DNA from: Clostridium punense
GTDB lineage: Bacteria > Bacillota > Clostridia > Clostridiales > Clostridiaceae
Length of the DNA stretch: 64,000 bases
Assembly (NCBI RefSeq): GCF_017874425.1
Contig: NZ_JAGGLL010000022.1
Location: 1-64,000, forward strand
Direction: 5' to 3'
Shown here in pieces: positions 57,201 to 64,000 of this stretch. Below the pieces are notes generated by a model that was not told the DNA's origin, did no database searches, and worked only from the letters and a program-made list of their open reading frames with translations. The position numbers were made by a program, and so were the translations under genes. Numbering within the stretch: the first letter of the stretch is position 1; the number at the start of each line of letters is the position of its first letter.

Positions 57201-58295
57201 ATGAACGATATATTTATTAACCTCTTATTACTTGTAGCCGCAACCTTTGTCAGTGGTCATTTGTTAAAGGATATATCTGAAGATATTATTAATAGTTTAA
57301 TTGGGAAAATCGTATTAGGTATTGGTGGAGGATTACTAGGCATTTTAATGATGATATATACCATTAAGATACAAGATACTACAACCTTACTCGACTTAAG
57401 AGTATTTGCAATTATGATGGTTTCATATATAGGTGGGCTAATTCCTACCATTGTTTGTGGAATTATTATGTGGATATTTCGTACAACACACTTTGGTGTA
57501 AGCATATCTTCTGGAGTTTTTCTAATACAGGTAATACTATATATAATATGCTTTTTTATAATTGATAAGAAAAATAAAGACTTTTTAAAAAGGTGGATTC
57601 TAAAAACTCTTACTTCTCTATTTATTTTAATTACTTTTTTTGCTTACCTATTAAAGGATGTAGAAAATGTGATTACGATACTTTTTTTATTTTCTTTGGT
57701 TATTATATTTGTTGCTATACTAGAATATTACCTGCTGGAGTATGTTCGTAGTTCTAATGAACTATATAGGAAATATAAAAAGGATTCTACGAAAGACTTT
57801 CTAACTGGACTCTATAATACAAGGCAATTCGACTCCATGTTAAATACTTCCTTTGAAAGAACACTGGAAAATAAAGAGAGGTTATCCTGCCTAATGATAG
57901 ATATTGATCACTTTAAAAAGGTTAATGATACCTATGGCCACCCTATAGGCGATATTGTGCTCAGTGAAGTTGCAAAGGTCATAAGAAATACGGCTAGGAG
58001 CATTGATGTTGTTGGTAGAATTGGTGGTGAAGAGTTCTGTGCTCTACTTACAAATTGTCCTAAAGATTATGCTATGGAAGTAGCTTTAAGAATAAAAACG
58101 GCAATTGAAAATTACCATATTCCAATTGGAGAAGGTAAATTTATAAAGGTTACTGTATCTGTGGGAGTTTCCTCATATCCTGAGACATTAACTAATTTGA
58201 ATGACTTAAAAGAGCAGGCTGATGTAGCTCTTTACAATGCAAAGCGAAGTGGTCGAAATAGAGTTTGTGTTAATGATTTTTGTAAAGATTCTTAG
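57201..58295 (+). CDS. Membrane diguanylate cyclase (GGDEF)
   Basis: Makes cyclic di-GMP from GTP. The 364-residue protein has an N-terminal five-to-six-helix membrane sensor (about residues 5-180, 5TM-5TMR-LYT-like) and a C-terminal GGDEF domain (about 195-360). The active-site motif is GGEEF (275-279). The inhibitory I-site RSID (266-269) sits exactly five residues before it, so an active, feedback-inhibited enzyme is expected. The start has AAAAGGGGGAG 8 bases upstream; a longer frame does not. Confidence 0.93.
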   Translation: MNDIFINLLLLVAATFVSGHLLKDISEDIINSLIGKIVLGIGGGLLGILMMIYTIKIQDTTTLLDLRVFAIMMVSYIGGLIPTIVCGIIMWIFRTTHFGVSISSGVFLIQVILYIICFFIIDKKNKDFLKRWILKTLTSLFILITFFAYLLKDVENVITILFLFSLVIIFVAILEYYLLEYVRSSNELYRKYKKDSTKDFLTGLYNTRQFDSMLNTSFERTLENKERLSCLMIDIDHFKKVNDTYGHPIGDIVLSEVAKVIRNTARSIDVVGRIGGEEFCALLTNCPKDYAMEVALRIKTAIENYHIPIGEGKFIKVTVSVGVSSYPETLTNLNDLKEQADVALYNAKRSGRNRVCVNDFCKDS

Positions 58296-58304
58296 ACCAT
58301 GTTA

Positions 58305-58390
58305 TAGGGAACTAAAATCAAGACTTAATTTATATATTGCTTTTACTTTGCTTCCTATAAAGGTTTTAAAAGATGAAATTTCACCATGTA
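58305..58390 (+). repeat. Family-2 two-hairpin repeat (copy 8)
   Basis: AGGGAACTAAAATCAAGACTT ... TTTGCTTCCT, then GGTTTTAAAAGATGAAATTTCACCATG. It starts 10 bases past the stop of the diguanylate cyclase gene. Confidence 0.55.
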
Positions 58391-58406
58391 AGTTTATAAA
58401 AACATA

Positions 58407-58466
58407 AGGCATTTGAAAATAAATAACAAGCCAAACATACTGACTTATTTATTTTTTTAAATGCTT
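58407..58466 (+). mobile_element. Family-1 element, internally deleted copy E (60 bp)
   Basis: AGGCATTTGAAAATAAATAA runs through CAAGCCAAACATACTGAC directly into TTATTTATTTTTTTAAATGCTT: both terminal repeats with the interior lost. The join matches the left and right ends of copy A. Confidence 0.75.
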
Positions 58467-58479
58467 AAATATAAATAAT

Positions 58480-58575
58480 AAAAGTATGCTAGTTTCTTAG
58501 GGTCTCCATACCTACTAACTTAACAGAGTTAACTGGTATGGGCACCCTATGATTTTTTCTAGCATACTTTTTTAT
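58480..58575. terminator. Long nested bidirectional hairpin
   Basis: AAAAGTATGCTAG (58480-58492) pairs with CTAGCATACTTTTTT (58559-58573). Inside, AGGGT, CCATACC and AGTTAAC-type arms pair with GGTATGG and ACCCT. It lies between the convergent cyclase and YciI-like genes and has T runs on both strands. Confidence 0.75.
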
Positions 58576-58604
58576 AAAAACAACAACTAAAAACATATAT
58601 TTCT

Positions 58605-58832
58605 TTAATTGCATGCCACTAATTTTGCCATTGGATTACTTCTTGTAAACTCATTAACTTCTTCTATGTTTCTTGCTTTAAAAATAAGCTTTCCCCCATT
58701 TTTATTTAAGACTCCTCCACAAAGAAAATGCTTAGAGGCTTCCTTCATTGTATTCTCTATAAAAGACATTCCTTCAAGTCCTTGTCCATCCGCTTTGTAC
58801 TTTAACTCTATTAAAAAATCTACGTTACCCAT
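58605..58832 (-). CDS. Small YciI-like protein under a LexA-box promoter
   Basis: A 75-residue protein whose second half (HFLCGGVLNKNGGKLIFKARNIEEVNEFTRSNPMAK) resembles the YciI/ferredoxin-like alpha-beta fold, where a GGxL...GxLxxxxAxxxEEaxxfxxxDP pattern is usual; the acidic Asp of DP is Asn here. Biochemical role unknown. GGGGGAATAGAAA precedes the ATG. Its promoter carries a perfect SOS-box palindrome between -35 and -10, so it is probably repressed by LexA and induced by DNA damage. It is monocistronic. Confidence 0.7.
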   Translation of the reverse strand: MGNVDFLIELKYKADGQGLEGMSFIENTMKEASKHFLCGGVLNKNGGKLIFKARNIEEVNEFTRSNPMAKLVACN

Positions 58833-58873
58833 TTTCTATTCCCCCTAGTTTGTTTCCACAATTAACTATTTAC

Positions 58874-58902
58874 AGTATATCGAACAATTGTTCGCATGTC
58901 AA
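58874..58902 (-). promoter_or_regulatory. LexA-controlled promoter (SOS box in spacer)
   Basis: TTGACA (58897-58902), 17-base spacer, TATACT (58874-58879) on the minus strand. The spacer contains the perfect palindrome CGAACAATTGTTCG (58881-58894), which fits the Gram-positive LexA consensus CGAACN4GTTCG. LexA binding would block RNA polymerase directly. Confidence 0.8.
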
Positions 58903-59240
58903 TAGCAATCATAAAATTTTATTTTGGTATTGTTAATTTTACTAGCTTGTCTTACAATACAATATGTATGCTTAGAGGATAAAAAATATTACTAAAAAAT
59001 TTTAATTATTAAAATTTTAGTGGACCACTCTAGTGTATATAATATAATTTCAAATAATATTTCACTAAACCAGCTAATAAGGAAATGTATCAATAAAAAT
59101 CTAGTACTAACTTTATTACTTTTAATTTTAGTTACATAAGAGAATTAAATTATCCTATAAACACTAAGTTTTTATTTTTCTAAGAACTTAGTTCAGATTC
59201 AATTTAAAATTACATACCTATAACTAAGGAGGATATTTTT
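58903..59240. other. Divergent intergenic region
   Basis: About 340 bases between the SOS-type promoter and the plus-strand EamA gene. AT-rich; AAAAATTTTAATTATTAAAATTTT near 58995 is a long AT palindrome. No gene. Confidence 0.45.
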
Positions 59241-60191
59241 ATGGGAAGAAAATCTTCAACAATGCCAATCTTTGCTGGTATCACTGCATCTTCTATCTTT
59301 GGACTTAGCTTTATGTTTTCTAGTGTAGCCTTAAAAATAGTGGATACTTTCACTTTGCTTTCCTTTAGATTTTTATTAGCTTTCGCTATCATGTCTATAT
59401 TGGTACTAACAAAGGTTATAAAAGTAGATTACAGTGGTAAAAACCTTAAATCGCTTTTTATTCTTGGATTAATGCAGCCAATAATCTATTTTATCTTTGA
59501 AACCTATGGAATCAAAAATTCCTCTAGTTCTATCGCCGGAGTAGTAATTGCCCTAATTCCCATAACTGTAGCTGTTTTTTCAGCTTACTTTCTTAAAGAA
59601 AGGCCAACTTCACTTCAATGGATGTTTATCATTACTTCCGTTGTAGGTGTAATTTTCATCATACTAATGGGAGGAAACTCATCTGGTTCAGTAAATTTAA
59701 TAGGTTTCTTATGTTTACTTATAGCAGTAATTTCTGCTACAGTATTTAACCTTCTATCAAGAAAGCTTTCTAAGGAATTTACTCCTATAGAAATTACTTA
59801 TTATATGATGGGGCTTGGCGCTATAACTTTTACTTTAATGTCAATAATTCAACATATAACCAAAGGAACTCTAGCACAGTTTTTTCAGCCCCTTGGAAAT
59901 AAAAGCTTTGTAATTGCTTTACTATATCTTGGAATACTGTCGTCTATAATTGCTTTCTTATTTATCAATTACTCTTTATCGAAACTTGAAGCTTCTAAGT
60001 CTGCAATTCTTGGAAACTTTTCAACTATAGTTTCTATAATTGCTGGTGTAGTATTTTTAAAAGAAGACTTTAGGTTTTTCCACTTGATTGGTTCTGCCCT
60101 AATCCTTATAGGTGTTTTTGGAACTAACTATATTGGAAGCAAAATTCCTAAAGAAACTCTTGATATAACTACTGAAGATAAAACCTTATAA
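59241..60191 (+). CDS. EamA/DMT-family transporter
   Basis: A 316-residue transporter with ten helices in two EamA repeats (first about residues 8-140, second about 150-290). SIFGLSFMFSSVALKIVDTFTLLSFRF starts the first, and an EAS/GNFSTIVSIIAGVVFLKED segment closes the second. AAGGAGGATATTTTT precedes the ATG. It is only distantly similar to the EamA protein at 54681-55670. Substrate unknown. Confidence 0.88.
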   Translation: MGRKSSTMPIFAGITASSIFGLSFMFSSVALKIVDTFTLLSFRFLLAFAIMSILVLTKVIKVDYSGKNLKSLFILGLMQPIIYFIFETYGIKNSSSSIAGVVIALIPITVAVFSAYFLKERPTSLQWMFIITSVVGVIFIILMGGNSSGSVNLIGFLCLLIAVISATVFNLLSRKLSKEFTPIEITYYMMGLGAITFTLMSIIQHITKGTLAQFFQPLGNKSFVIALLYLGILSSIIAFLFINYSLSKLEASKSAILGNFSTIVSIIAGVVFLKEDFRFFHLIGSALILIGVFGTNYIGSKIPKETLDITTEDKTL

Positions 60192-60194
60192 AGT

Positions 60195-60234
60195 AAAACA
60201 ACTCCTCATGACTTTTTATCCATGAGGAGTTTTC
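60195..60234. terminator. Bidirectional terminator
   Basis: AAAACAACTCCTCATG ACTTTTTATC CATGAGGAGTTTT, a perfect 10-bp stem flanked by A and T runs, between two convergent genes. Confidence 0.85.
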
Positions 60235-60261
60235 TATAAGCTGCATTATATAATTATATAT

Positions 60262-60996
60262 CTATTGCTCCCTCTCACTAGCTATTTTAAGGTTTTCTGG
60301 TACAAAACCTTCTTCTGAGTATTTGTAAGTGATTTCAAATTGTGTTAGAGATGAATTTGGATTTGTTCTTGCATCAACTTTTGTCTTAATTTTATTGTTC
60401 TCTAAATAGTGAGTTATAAAAGTACCATATGTTAAATTTTTAAACTCTTCCTCCGCAGTGCTACTAGCTTTATCCTCTAAAGAATAACTAAAATCTTCTC
60501 CATTTAAGGAAAATACCACTTTATCAGAAGACAAATATGTTTTAACATTATTCTTTGTTACCTCCACAGGATCATCAACCTTCACCTCATCCATAGTTTC
60601 TAAATCTACAACATGTATCTTTTGTTCGAGGAATCCAGTGCCATATCCCGTTGTAACTATAGTAGCTAGTTCTTCTTTGCCATCATCATTCAAGTCACAA
60701 AGCTGCATATTCGGTGTCTTCATCACACTCTTCCAATTAAATTCCTTATCTACTCCATCCTTATGAAGTAAAAACCTATCGTAACCTGCTTTTTCTCCAT
60801 CTTTGCCAAGTAAGTAAATATTCCTATCTGGCATATTTCCAATAACTTTGTAACCTTCCGGAATTTTAAAGGAGTCAGCAGCTACCGCCTTAGTTTCTGT
60901 TATTGAAGAACTACTTAATTGAGTTTTACTTTGGCAGCCTGTAATGATTACTGTTGCTGCACCAAATGCCATGAGTACTTTTAAGCTTTTTTTCAT
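60262..60996 (-). CDS. Predicted lipoprotein, function unknown
   Basis: A 244-residue exported protein. The signal peptide ends in lipobox ITGC (Cys21), and the mature part is Ser/Thr-rich at first. A central stretch (LCDLNDDGKEELATIVTTGYGTG) looks like an FG-GAP/calcium-type DxNxDG repeat found in extracellular propeller-like proteins. The ATG chosen has GGGGTG 6 bases upstream; a GTG three codons earlier does not. No close family recognised. Confidence 0.75.
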   Translation of the reverse strand: MKKSLKVLMAFGAATVIITGCQSKTQLSSSSITETKAVAADSFKIPEGYKVIGNMPDRNIYLLGKDGEKAGYDRFLLHKDGVDKEFNWKSVMKTPNMQLCDLNDDGKEELATIVTTGYGTGFLEQKIHVVDLETMDEVKVDDPVEVTKNNVKTYLSSDKVVFSLNGEDFSYSLEDKASSTAEEEFKNLTYGTFITHYLENNKIKTKVDARTNPNSSLTQFEITYKYSEEGFVPENLKIASEREQ

Positions 60997-61336
60997 CTTT
61001 GTCACCCCTATAACTCTTTAGTCATGAACAAGCTTCTTTAAACAAGTTCATTCTTAAATAAAACTTTGAAAAAACTTAACCTAAAATAATATAATATCTA
61101 TTTAATCTTTATTGTTTTATAATAGGGTAAAGCTTATACTTCCAAAGCATCATTAATTTTCCACACTTTATAGTTATATGGGTGTTTTTACTTTATATTC
61201 TATTTTGCTAGGTTCTCTAAATTAATTTAAAAGTTGTTCACAAACGCTCCTTTTGCACTCAATGCTCCCTTTAAAATAATAATGTTAATTATTTAAACTT
61301 AATATAGTAAGAGACTCATATCATCGGAAACATATA
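60997..61336. other. Intergenic region upstream of the lipoprotein gene
   Basis: About 340 bases. ATGAAC ... GTTCAT (about 61023-61051) is a short inverted repeat close to the gene. No gene or clear promoter otherwise. Confidence 0.4.
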
Positions 61337-61768
61337 TTACTGATGAACTTTGTTCTTATTTATTACTACTATAATTAAATTAATTACTCCTACTACTATA
61401 AACAAACAGCCTACTACATAATAGTATTTTAAATAACTAGAACTTGTACCAGCAATTTCGAATACTCCCTTAAGGAAACTAGCAAAATTTAATGTAGCCA
61501 CTCCTGAATTGTGCATATTGAAAAACCCTCGAAACCCATGGTTTCCATTAATATGAGGAAAAAGCATATTAATTATCAAATAAAAAAGTGCTCCTCCTAG
61601 TAGTGGATATAAAAACATCCAAGTCATAGCTGGTGAATCAACTCCATGTCCAAAGATATCATAAATCTTATCTGCAATTATAGCCACTAGGGATAAAACT
61701 ACATATACCCATATTATTTTTGCAAATTGTTTTTTACTATTTCCCTTATTAATATCCAACATAGACAA
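61337..61768 (-). CDS. Four-helix membrane protein, function unknown
   Basis: A 143-residue membrane protein with four predicted helices (about residues 18-36, 49-68, 90-108 with lower hydrophobicity, 115-138) and a conserved-looking HGFRGFFNMHNSGVATLNFASF loop. A TTG start is chosen because GGTGA lies 7 bases before it; ATG at 61762 and GTG at 61774 are alternatives. It overlaps the end of the phosphodiester glycosidase gene, so the two are translated together and probably work together at the membrane. Confidence 0.7.
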   Translation of the reverse strand: MSMLDINKGNSKKQFAKIIWVYVVLSLVAIIADKIYDIFGHGVDSPAMTWMFLYPLLGGALFYLIINMLFPHINGNHGFRGFFNMHNSGVATLNFASFLKGVFEIAGTSSSYLKYYYVVGCLFIVVGVINLIIVVINKNKVHQ

Positions 61769-62708
61769 TGTCACTCACCTTTCTTTCTCCAATACTCTTA
61801 CCGCTAGTAGGATTGTTTATAACTTCTCCATTAAAATACATAGTTGAAGATCCTCCACCATCTAAATTATAAGCAGTGGTACAGTTTCTCTCCTTAAACT
61901 CCTGAGCAAGTTGGAGAAGGGAAAGTCCTTCACTATCGCTAGTTCGTCCATCTGATACAATTACAACATAATGAAGCTTAGAAATCTGTCCAATTGCAGT
62001 TCTTGGATTACTTGACATAGCTTGCCCCACTTCACTAGAGCTGTTTACAACAATATTCCCATTCTCTACAAGTCCAGGACCAAAGGATAATACCTGCCAT
62101 GCTCCTTTATTACTTAATGAATCTAAAGCCACTTCACTCTCAGCGACAACTGATAAATTTCCCTCCTTGTCTATAACTAGTGCTTCATTATCACCACTTC
62201 TAGCTATATTTCTGTAGGATATACCATTACGCAGTACATATCCACCATCTCTAAAGCCATAAAAATCCCCATTTACAGCAAAGATAGCCTTATTACTTTC
62301 GGCTATATCTGAGGTTGTAGCAGTTATGTTTCTTCCATAGGTATTATTTGCAAGAGCAGTTTTTAAGTACTCAGCATTAGAGATCTGTATATCTGCAACA
62401 TATATATTTGAATTGTATTTTCGTACAGTTTCAATAGTAATTTTAATATTTTCATCTACATAAGATTTGTCCGTAATTGTTGCTGTTTCCTGAGTTTCTG
62501 ATTTCATTGAACTATCCTTTGTTGAGGATTTAGAGTTTGAAGTCGACGGTGTTGATCCGATAGTTTTTGATTCAGTTGCCTTTGCTGAAATATTTGTTAT
62601 TGACTTTGGTAGCACAAAAGTGTCTACGAGTGTAAAGGTAATAGCTCCAGTAAGTATGATTGAATACAACGCTGCCCACCTATAGGGCTTAGATAAAATT
62701 TTTTTCAT
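61749..62708 (-). CDS. Membrane-anchored phosphodiester glycosidase (NAGPA domain)
   Basis: A 319-residue protein with an N-terminal membrane anchor (about residues 10-30), a Ser/Thr-rich linker, and a NAGPA domain (about 85-318). Motifs are AVNGDFYG, NPRTAIGQI and the C-terminal YNLDGGGSSTMYFNG. Such domains cleave sugar-phosphate diesters and often accompany exopolysaccharide or teichoic-acid genes. The ATG of MKKILSKP is chosen with AGAAAGG upstream; earlier in-frame ATGs are possible. It overlaps the four-helix protein gene downstream. Confidence 0.87.
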   Translation of the reverse strand: MKKILSKPYRWAALYSIILTGAITFTLVDTFVLPKSITNISAKATESKTIGSTPSTSNSKSSTKDSSMKSETQETATITDKSYVDENIKITIETVRKYNSNIYVADIQISNAEYLKTALANNTYGRNITATTSDIAESNKAIFAVNGDFYGFRDGGYVLRNGISYRNIARSGDNEALVIDKEGNLSVVAESEVALDSLSNKGAWQVLSFGPGLVENGNIVVNSSSEVGQAMSSNPRTAIGQISKLHYVVIVSDGRTSDSEGLSLLQLAQEFKERNCTTAYNLDGGGSSTMYFNGEVINNPTSGKSIGERKVSDIVYVGY

Positions 62709-62826
62709 TTCCTCTTTCATCCTTTCTTTTTTAATGTACAAATCTATTTTTAAGCCACAATTTCTAGCTTAATAACTTTTAGAACTTTTGTTAAAAAATA
62801 TTTAAAAAGTCCCTAAGTTTTTATTT

Positions 62827-63021
62827 AGGCATCTTCAAAAAATAAATAAGTCAATCTGCTCGTCTATTTTGTGCTATACTGCGTCAGCAGAACCCTTTGA
62901 TAGCTCTACTATCTGAGGAACCTGTTTCCTTCTCTGCACAAGCTTGCTTGTGAACACAAGCTTGCTTGTGAACACAAAATAGCCTTCACATCTTTGACTT
63001 GTTATTTATTTTCAGATGCCT
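62827..63021 (-). mobile_element. Family-1 MITE-like element, copy F (195 bp)
   Basis: Minus-oriented, ends AGGCATCTTCAAAAAATAAA and TTATTTATTTTCAGATGCCT. It carries two tandem copies of the palindromic 18-mer (about 62936-62973). Its outer end encodes the last six residues and stop codon of the adjoining glycosyltransferase. Confidence 0.85.
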
Positions 63022-64000
63022 TACCAAATACAAATTTTCTTTGAGACCAGTAACTGAAAAAGAAAATTGTTATTTCAGTTAAAATTTTAGCTAAGAATAA
63101 AGATAGTCCTACGACGCTGTAATATATATCAATTACTCCATAGTTTAAAAGCATTATAATGGCCACAAGTATAAAATACCTAGGGAGGGAAGTTTTAATA
63201 GATACATGCTTTAACTTTGAAAATACATAAAGTTTATTTACTGTGTAATTAAATATTGCACTGCAAATTCTTGCTCCTACTACTGCTAGAAATAAATTTG
63301 AAGTAAAAAGCTGTATTAGTCCTAAAAGTAGAAAATCAAGTACTCCTGATAGAAGAGAAGACATACTGAATTTAATAATAGGTAGATAAACCTTTAAAGA
63401 ATCCTTTAAGGGGTGAAAATGAGAAGATTTATTTTCTTCTATATACACTGTGTCTATATCAATCTCATAAAAGTTGTAACCAGCGGAGGAGGCCCCCAAG
63501 AGCATATTCATTTCATATTCAAATCTATCACCAGAAATCTCACAAAGCCAAGGTAGCATTTTCATCGAAAAGCCACGAAGACCTGTTTGGGTATCATGAA
63601 CCTTAGTGCCACTAGCAAAAGAAAATATAAATCTTGTTACACTATTCCCAAGCCTACTACGTAGAGGAACCTTTCCAACAAATCTTCTAGTTCCAAGCAT
63701 TAAAGAATCCTTGTGCTCTTTTATAGCCTCTGCAACTCTTATAATATCCCTTGGTAAGTGTTGTCCATCGCAGTCGGCAGTAACAACTCCAGTAACTTCT
63801 TTAGTTTGCTCTATATATTTAAAGCCAGTTTTTAAGGCAGCTCCCTTTCCTCTGTTTCTCTCATGGGTTAAAATAGTACAACCAAGACTGGAAACTTCAT
63901 CAAATATATGTTTATATTTTTCCCCACTGCCATCATCTACTACTACAAAGCCATATTCACACTGATCCTTTAAATCTCTTACTAACTTAATTAATTTTTC
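63002..64000 (-). CDS. Glycosyltransferase family 2 fused to a GtrA membrane domain (5' end outside window)
   Basis: The frame is open to the window edge, so the N terminus is missing; 332 residues are visible. The GT2 catalytic domain shows VVVDDGSG, THERNRGKGAALKTGF and DCDGQHLP, the polyprenyl-phosphate mannosyl/glucosyltransferase pattern. From about visible residue 205 a GtrA domain with four helices follows. The enzyme probably loads a sugar onto a lipid carrier and helps flip it. The last six residues (KASENK) and the TAA come from repeat element F, so the native C terminus was probably replaced. Confidence 0.9.
   Translation of the reverse strand, partial: EKLIKLVRDLKDQCEYGFVVVDDGSGEKYKHIFDEVSSLGCTILTHERNRGKGAALKTGFKYIEQTKEVTGVVTADCDGQHLPRDIIRVAEAIKEHKDSLMLGTRRFVGKVPLRSRLGNSVTRFIFSFASGTKVHDTQTGLRGFSMKMLPWLCEISGDRFEYEMNMLLGASSAGYNFYEIDIDTVYIEENKSSHFHPLKDSLKVYLPIIKFSMSSLLSGVLDFLLLGLIQLFTSNLFLAVVGARICSAIFNYTVNKLYVFSKLKHVSIKTSLPRYFILVAIIMLLNYGVIDIYYSVVGLSLFLAKILTEITIFFFSYWSQRKFVFGKASENK

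Overview
The window is a low-G+C Firmicutes chromosome segment, most likely a spore-forming Clostridium of the sensu stricto group. The evidence is the very AT-rich DNA, strong AGGAGG ribosome sites, many TTG/GTG starts, sporulation genes (spoIIE, spoVT, a spoVB-type flippase, spoVG, yabP, yabQ) and anaerobe-type metabolism (formate-tetrahydrofolate ligase, a sodium-pumping acyl-CoA decarboxylase). Nearly all genes lie on the minus strand. Read in that direction the backbone is the Bacillus purR-to-lysS order: purR, spoVG, glmU, prs, pth, mfd, prsA-like foldase, spoVT, spoVB-like, mazG, hup, yabO-like, yabP, yabQ, divIC, yabR, tRNA array, spoIIE, tilS, hpt, ftsH, coaX, dus, greA, lysS, tRNA-Asn.

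Blocks interrupt that backbone. At 5.4-12.3 kb there are two small genes, a four-subunit Na+ decarboxylase (mmdA-D-C-B order) and a thioesterase-fhs pair. At 35.6-37.8 kb there is a plus-strand, visibly G+C-richer pair: a PadR regulator and a flavodoxin/SCP2-like/membrane fusion protein. At 37.9-41.3 kb lies an HtrA protease with its two-component system. At 46.5-52.1 kb is a complete oligopeptide ABC transporter operon. From 52.5 kb to the end the content is accessory: transporters, a methyltransferase, a diguanylate cyclase, a LexA-box-controlled small YciI-like gene, a 26-codon gene with its own promoter and terminator, and an envelope polysaccharide cluster that runs off the right edge.

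Regulatory sites that can be read directly include a LexA box centred in a perfect promoter (58.9 kb), a near-consensus CodY box beside the opp promoter (52.4 kb), a candidate PurBox pair upstream of thioesterase-fhs (12.5 kb), a full sigma-H match before spoVG (44.7 kb), a 21-bp-spacer promoter before spoIIE as expected for Spo0A control, and a strong promoter for an eight-gene tRNA array made of repeated Leu-fMet(-Met) blocks.

Two dispersed intergenic repeat families stand out. Family 1 is a MITE-like element (six copies of 60-195 bp, 26-bp terminal inverted repeats starting AGGCAT). It carries 0, 1 or 2 copies of a palindromic 18-mer and often abuts stop codons; one copy supplies the last six codons and the stop of a glycosyltransferase. 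Family 2 is a roughly 90-100-bp two-hairpin repeat (GGGAACCAA...TTGGTTCCC followed by an ATGAA...TTCAT hairpin), with about eight copies, mostly just past gene ends.
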